The notes under the pieces: model-generated | Told to the model about the DNA's origin: nothing | The model's input: only the letters and a program-made list of their open reading frames with translations | The model's database searches: none | Shown here: piece by piece, positions 5,179 to 8,497 of the stretch | Layout: every line of letters starts with the position of its first letter | Numbering within the stretch: position 1 is the stretch's first letter | Source: Bacteroidales bacterium | Lineage (GTDB): Bacteria > Bacteroidota > Bacteroidia > Bacteroidales > JALTDM01 | Direction of reading: 5' to 3' | Assembly: GCA_027073875.1 (NCBI GenBank) | Contig: JALTEO010000192.1 | Location: 1 to 8,497 of the forward strand | Length of the DNA stretch: 8,497 bases | Program-made: the position numbers and the translations under genes

Positions 5179-6519
5179 ATGTCCTTATCATCTCTTACGG
5201 CTGTTAGTCCTGTTGACGGGCGATACCATAGCAAAACCGAGAAACTGTCGGGGTATTTTTCCGAACATGCACTTTTTCGCTATCGGGTGATGGTAGAAAT
5301 TGAATATTTTATCGCACTGTGCGAAATTCCTTTGCCTGCATTAAAAGATGTAAAGCCATCGGTTTTTCCAAAATTACGAAAACTATATACCCGTTTCTCT
5401 TTACAAAACTCACAGCGAATTAAAGAAATTGAAAAAGTAACCAACCACGATGTAAAGGCAGTGGAATATTTCCTGAAAGAAAAATTTGATGATATGGGAC
5501 TCCGGCGGTTTAAAGAGTTCCTTCATTTTGGTTTGACATCGCAAGATATTAACAATACTGCCTTTCCGTTGATGTTGCGGAATGCTGTGGAAGATATCTA
5601 TCTGCCGGCACTGAAACAACTGATAGCAGCCCTTGACGACCGAGCCAAGAAATGGGGAAAACTGCCGATGTTGGCACACACACACGGTCAGCCGGCATCG
5701 CCAACGCGTTTGGGTAAGGAAATAGAAATTTTTTCCGTTCGACTAAAAAATCAACTGCAATTACTCGAACAAATTCCAATAGGTGCTAAATTTGGCGGTG
5801 CTACCGGAAATTTCAATGCACATGTGGTGGCGTATCCCGATATAGTATGGGGAAAATTTGCCGATAAATTTATTGAAAATTTGGGCTTACAGCGACTAAA
5901 ACCAACAACACAAATAGAACACTACGATTATTTGGCAGCATTGTTTGATGCCATGAAACGCATCAACATTATTTTGTTGGATTTTAGTCGTGATATATGG
6001 CTTTATGTCTCAATGGAATATTTTAAGCAGAAAATAAAAAAAGGAGAAGTTGGTTCTTCTGCAATGCCACATAAAGTTAATCCCATAGATTTTGAAAATG
6101 CCGAAGGAAATATCGGTTTGGCAAATGTGTTGTTCGAACATCTGTCGGCAAAATTACCGGTGTCGCGTCTGCAACGCGATTTATCGGATTCTACGGTACT
6201 GCGTAATATAGGTATCCCCATTGCCCATACCATTATTAGTTTTGCTTCGTTATTAAAAGGAATTGATAAACTAATTGTGAACAAAGATAAATTGATGACC
6301 GATTTAGAAAATAATTGGGCAGTAGTGGCAGAAGCCATACAAACAATTTTACGCCGCGAAGGTGTGCCAAAACCCTACGAACTTTTAAAAGATTTAACCC
6401 GTAAAAACGAAAAGATAACAAAAGAAAGTGTTTGGCAGTTTATTGATTCGCTGCAAGTTACAGATAAAGTAAAAAAAGAACTGAAAGCCATTACACCGTT
6501 CAATTATGTCGGCATATAA
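5179..6519 (+). CDS. purB: Adenylosuccinate lyase
   Basis: 446 residues, close to the 456 of E. coli PurB and of that subtype along its whole length. The enzyme removes fumarate from SAICAR (to AICAR) and from adenylosuccinate (to AMP), two steps of purine nucleotide synthesis, as a cytosolic homotetramer. The fumarase/aspartase superfamily signature GSSAMPHKVNP is at residues 292-302, within the flexible loop carrying the catalytic serine (S293/S294; S295 in E. coli). THGQPASP (168-175) contains the catalytic histidine H169 (H171 in E. coli). Other conserved stretches are SPVDGRY (10-16), TSQDINN (120-126), TTQIEHYDY (243-251) and SRLQRDLSDSTVLRN (329-343). The protein ends in the expected AITPFNYVGI. 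ATG 5179 is supported by the N-terminal SPVDGRY motif and the promoter 19 bases upstream. All key residues are intact. An ABC exporter follows after 42 bases. Confidence 0.97.
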   Translation: MSLSSLTAVSPVDGRYHSKTEKLSGYFSEHALFRYRVMVEIEYFIALCEIPLPALKDVKPSVFPKLRKLYTRFSLQNSQRIKEIEKVTNHDVKAVEYFLKEKFDDMGLRRFKEFLHFGLTSQDINNTAFPLMLRNAVEDIYLPALKQLIAALDDRAKKWGKLPMLAHTHGQPASPTRLGKEIEIFSVRLKNQLQLLEQIPIGAKFGGATGNFNAHVVAYPDIVWGKFADKFIENLGLQRLKPTTQIEHYDYLAALFDAMKRINIILLDFSRDIWLYVSMEYFKQKIKKGEVGSSAMPHKVNPIDFENAEGNIGLANVLFEHLSAKLPVSRLQRDLSDSTVLRNIGIPIAHTIISFASLLKGIDKLIVNKDKLMTDLENNWAVVAEAIQTILRREGVPKPYELLKDLTRKNEKITKESVWQFIDSLQVTDKVKKELKAITPFNYVGI

Positions 6520-6561
6520 TTATCTGAAATTAAAAAAGTTTTGAAAACACACATTAAGTAA

Positions 6562-8385
6562 ATGTTTAAGAATATTTTTAAGATATTACGGTTAGTAGGA
6601 AGGTATTGGCAATATGTTGTTGCAGCAATAATATCAAATTTTTTCGCTGTTTTCTTTTCCCTCTTTTCCATAACTATGGCAATGCCTTTTTTGAGCATTT
6701 TGTTCGAGAAACAAAAACTGGTAATGGACAAGGTGCCTTTTGAGTTTTCCGCACACGCCATACAACACAATTTTAATTATCTTATTAGTCAACTGATAAT
6801 CAATAAAGGCAATAACACAGCACTTGCCGTTGTCAGCTTGTTTATTATTCTTACAGCATTATTCAAAGCATTATTTTCGTATTTAGCTGTGCATTTTATG
6901 TCGCCTGTCCGCAATCGTGTCATTGAAGATATTAGAAATAATTTATTTGCTAAAGTTCTGATATTACCTCTTTCGTATTATTCAAATGAGAAAAAAGGCG
7001 ATATTATTTCCCGTATGACCAACGATATCAAGGAAATAGAAGTTTCTGTGGTAAGTTCGCTGCAAATGCTTTTTATTCATCCCATTACCATAATCATTTA
7101 TTTATCTACACTCATTTGGATGAGTCCGCAGTTGACCTTAATCGTTATTTTGATTATTCCGGTTGCCGGCTTTATTCTTGGTAAAATAGGAAAAGTACTG
7201 AAAAAACAATCACGGCAAGGGATGCGGCGCATAGGCGGCTTGGTATCCATAATGGACGAAACGCTTTTCGGGTTGCGTATCATTAAAGCATTTAATGCGG
7301 AAAGAAAGGTTAATGACCGGTTTCGCAGCTCAAACCGGCTTTATACGCGGTTGATGACCAATCTTTTCCGGCGGCGTTCTTCTGCAAATCCTGTTTCGGA
7401 ATTTATGGGATCCCTCATCTTGGTTTCCCTTATGTGGTATGGAGCATCACTGGTTTTGAACCATCAAACAGGTATGTCGGCAGAAGCCTTTATTGCCTAT
7501 ATTTTGATTTTTTCACAAATCATTCCACCTGCTAAAGGACTGTCAACAGCATATTATAATATCCAAAATGGATTGGCATCACTGGAACGAATTAATGAGG
7601 TGATGGATGCCGATGAAGGTATAAAAGAAAAACCGGATGCCATACCCGCAAAAACATTTAAGGATGCCATTGAGTATAAAAATGTTAGCTTTAAGTATAA
7701 TCGCAATTTCGTTTTACGAAATATTAACCTGAAAGTAAAGAAAGGACAAATGATTGCCTTAGTGGGACAATCAGGTTCTGGAAAATCGACACTTGTGGAT
7801 TTATTACCGCGATTTTTTGATGTTACCGAAGGACAAATCTTATTTGACGGCAGACCGATTACCGACTACAAAATCAAGGATTATCGTTCTATGTTCGGTA
7901 TTGTCAATCAGGAGCCAATCCTGTTTAACGATACTTTTTTCAACAATATTGCTTTTGGTGTTTACGATGCCAAAATAGAGGATGTGAAAAAAGCGGCAAA
8001 GATTGCCAATGCCTATGATTTTATTATGCAATATCCCAATCATTTCTACACTAATATAGGTGACCGTGGCAATAAATTGTCCGGTGGGCAACGACAACGC
8101 ATCAGTATTGCCCGTGCCGTATTGAAAAACCCACCTATCTTGATTCTTGACGAAGCTACTTCATCACTTGATTCCGAAAGTGAAAAATTAGTGCAAGATG
8201 CATTGGATAAATTGATGAAAAACCGCACCTCGTTGGTAGTGGCACATCGCCTGAGCACCATTTTTAACGCGGACGAGATTATCGTATTAAATGAGAGCAG
8301 AATAGTAGAACGAGGCAAACACGCCGACTTACTTAACCAAAATGGATACTACAAAAAACTATATGACTTACAGTTGTTTTCTTAA
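6562..8385 (+). CDS. MsbA-like ABC exporter, fused membrane and ATPase domains
   Basis: 607 residues, a half-transporter expected to homodimerise in the inner membrane. The exporter-type membrane domain (about 1-345) has six hydrophobic helices near 18-40, 88-112, 165-187, 190-208, 280-300 and 308-325. Between them are the long basic intracellular loops typical of type IV exporters, including the segment SNEKKGDIISRMTNDIKEIE. The nucleotide-binding domain (about 367-607) is complete: A-loop Tyr379, Walker A GQSGSGKST (402-410), Q-loop Gln450, signature LSGGQ (506-510), Walker B ILILD with catalytic Glu531, D-loop SSLD (534-537) and switch His562 in VAHRLST. It should therefore be active. The subfamily resembles MsbA/LmrA-type lipid or multidrug exporters, but the substrate cannot be read from sequence; a lipid A role is only one possibility. 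It starts at ATG 6562, 42 bases after purB, so co-transcription is likely. Confidence 0.93.
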   Translation: MFKNIFKILRLVGRYWQYVVAAIISNFFAVFFSLFSITMAMPFLSILFEKQKLVMDKVPFEFSAHAIQHNFNYLISQLIINKGNNTALAVVSLFIILTALFKALFSYLAVHFMSPVRNRVIEDIRNNLFAKVLILPLSYYSNEKKGDIISRMTNDIKEIEVSVVSSLQMLFIHPITIIIYLSTLIWMSPQLTLIVILIIPVAGFILGKIGKVLKKQSRQGMRRIGGLVSIMDETLFGLRIIKAFNAERKVNDRFRSSNRLYTRLMTNLFRRRSSANPVSEFMGSLILVSLMWYGASLVLNHQTGMSAEAFIAYILIFSQIIPPAKGLSTAYYNIQNGLASLERINEVMDADEGIKEKPDAIPAKTFKDAIEYKNVSFKYNRNFVLRNINLKVKKGQMIALVGQSGSGKSTLVDLLPRFFDVTEGQILFDGRPITDYKIKDYRSMFGIVNQEPILFNDTFFNNIAFGVYDAKIEDVKKAAKIANAYDFIMQYPNHFYTNIGDRGNKLSGGQRQRISIARAVLKNPPILILDEATSSLDSESEKLVQDALDKLMKNRTSLVVAHRLSTIFNADEIIVLNESRIVERGKHADLLNQNGYYKKLYDLQLFS

Positions 8386-8404
8386 TTCACTTTTGTAGGT
8401 ATAT

Positions 8405-8431
8405 GATATCCCTGCTGTTGGGCAAAATATC
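8405..8431 (+). terminator. Weak hairpin downstream of the ABC exporter
   Basis: GATATCCC (8405-8412) can pair with GGG (8420-8422) and ATATC (8427-8431), leaving a CAAA bulge on the right arm. A T-rich stretch begins only about 10 bases later (8441-8446). It is a poor intrinsic terminator but the only candidate between the stop at 8385 and the next possible start. Confidence 0.2.
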
Positions 8432-8476
8432 TACTGAAAATTTTTAGATAATAAAATGAGAAAACTTAACTAATAA

Positions 8477-8497
8477 ATGAATTTTATAGAATATAAA
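8477..8497 (+). CDS. Possible first seven codons of the next gene (partial)
   Basis: ATG 8477 is followed by AAT TTT ATA GAA TAT AAA (MNFIEYK), open to the window edge, about 90 bases after the exporter stop and preceded by an A/T-rich spacer ending ...taataa. Bacteroidota starts often look like this, but seven codons prove nothing. No product can be named. Confidence 0.25.

Noticed and set aside
5158..6516. TGTCGGCATA repeated exactly at both ends of purB (5158-5167 and 6507-6516), like a target-site duplication
   Set aside because: A 10-base match is expected many times by chance in a window of this size, and the right copy is explained by the conserved C-terminal codons of PurB (YVGI).

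Overview
The window looks like an AT-rich chromosomal segment from a member of the Bacteroidota. The evidence is a GWxTD-domain protein (a family typical of that phylum), signal peptides ending in an '-AQ' motif, start codons without recognisable Shine-Dalgarno sequences, and a good TAnnTTTG-type -7 promoter element upstream of purB. The gene content is mostly housekeeping and envelope functions. I see no CRISPR array, no RNA gene, no toxin or defence module and no intact mobile element.

Layout. 1-156 (+) is the last 51 codons of an RND-type efflux pump inner-membrane protein, followed 34 bases later by an unrecognised membrane protein (191-1018, +). A convergent junction of about 35 bases separates these from a compact three-gene minus-strand block. 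Read in its own direction, that block is a YbdG-type MscS-family mechanosensitive channel (4382-3111), a GWxTD-domain protein starting at TTG (3098-1818), and a small exported probable beta-barrel protein (1770-1054). Gaps inside the block are 12 and 47 bases, so it is probably one transcription unit. The region 4383-5178 (about 800 bases) is non-coding between divergently oriented genes. It holds two decayed, convergent 3' ends of what look like related transposase genes (one on each strand), their shared imperfect 24-base inverted repeat, a strong 8-bp hairpin, short AT-rich repeats and the purB promoter. After it come purB (5179-6519, +), an MsbA-like ABC exporter (6562-8385, +) and possibly the first codons of another gene (8477-8497, +).

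How the genes fit together. The minus-strand block would make three envelope proteins: an inner-membrane tension-gated channel, a membrane-anchored or lipidated periplasmic GWxTD protein, and a probable outer-membrane barrel. Whether they act together is inference from linkage only. PurB supplies purine nucleotide synthesis; its pairing with the exporter is positional, with no evident functional link. I found no clear evidence for a new biological system. The least ordinary points are the paired transposon scars, the same-frame TTG-initiated junction between the channel and the GWxTD gene, and the unrecognised membrane protein with a distinctive C-terminal half.
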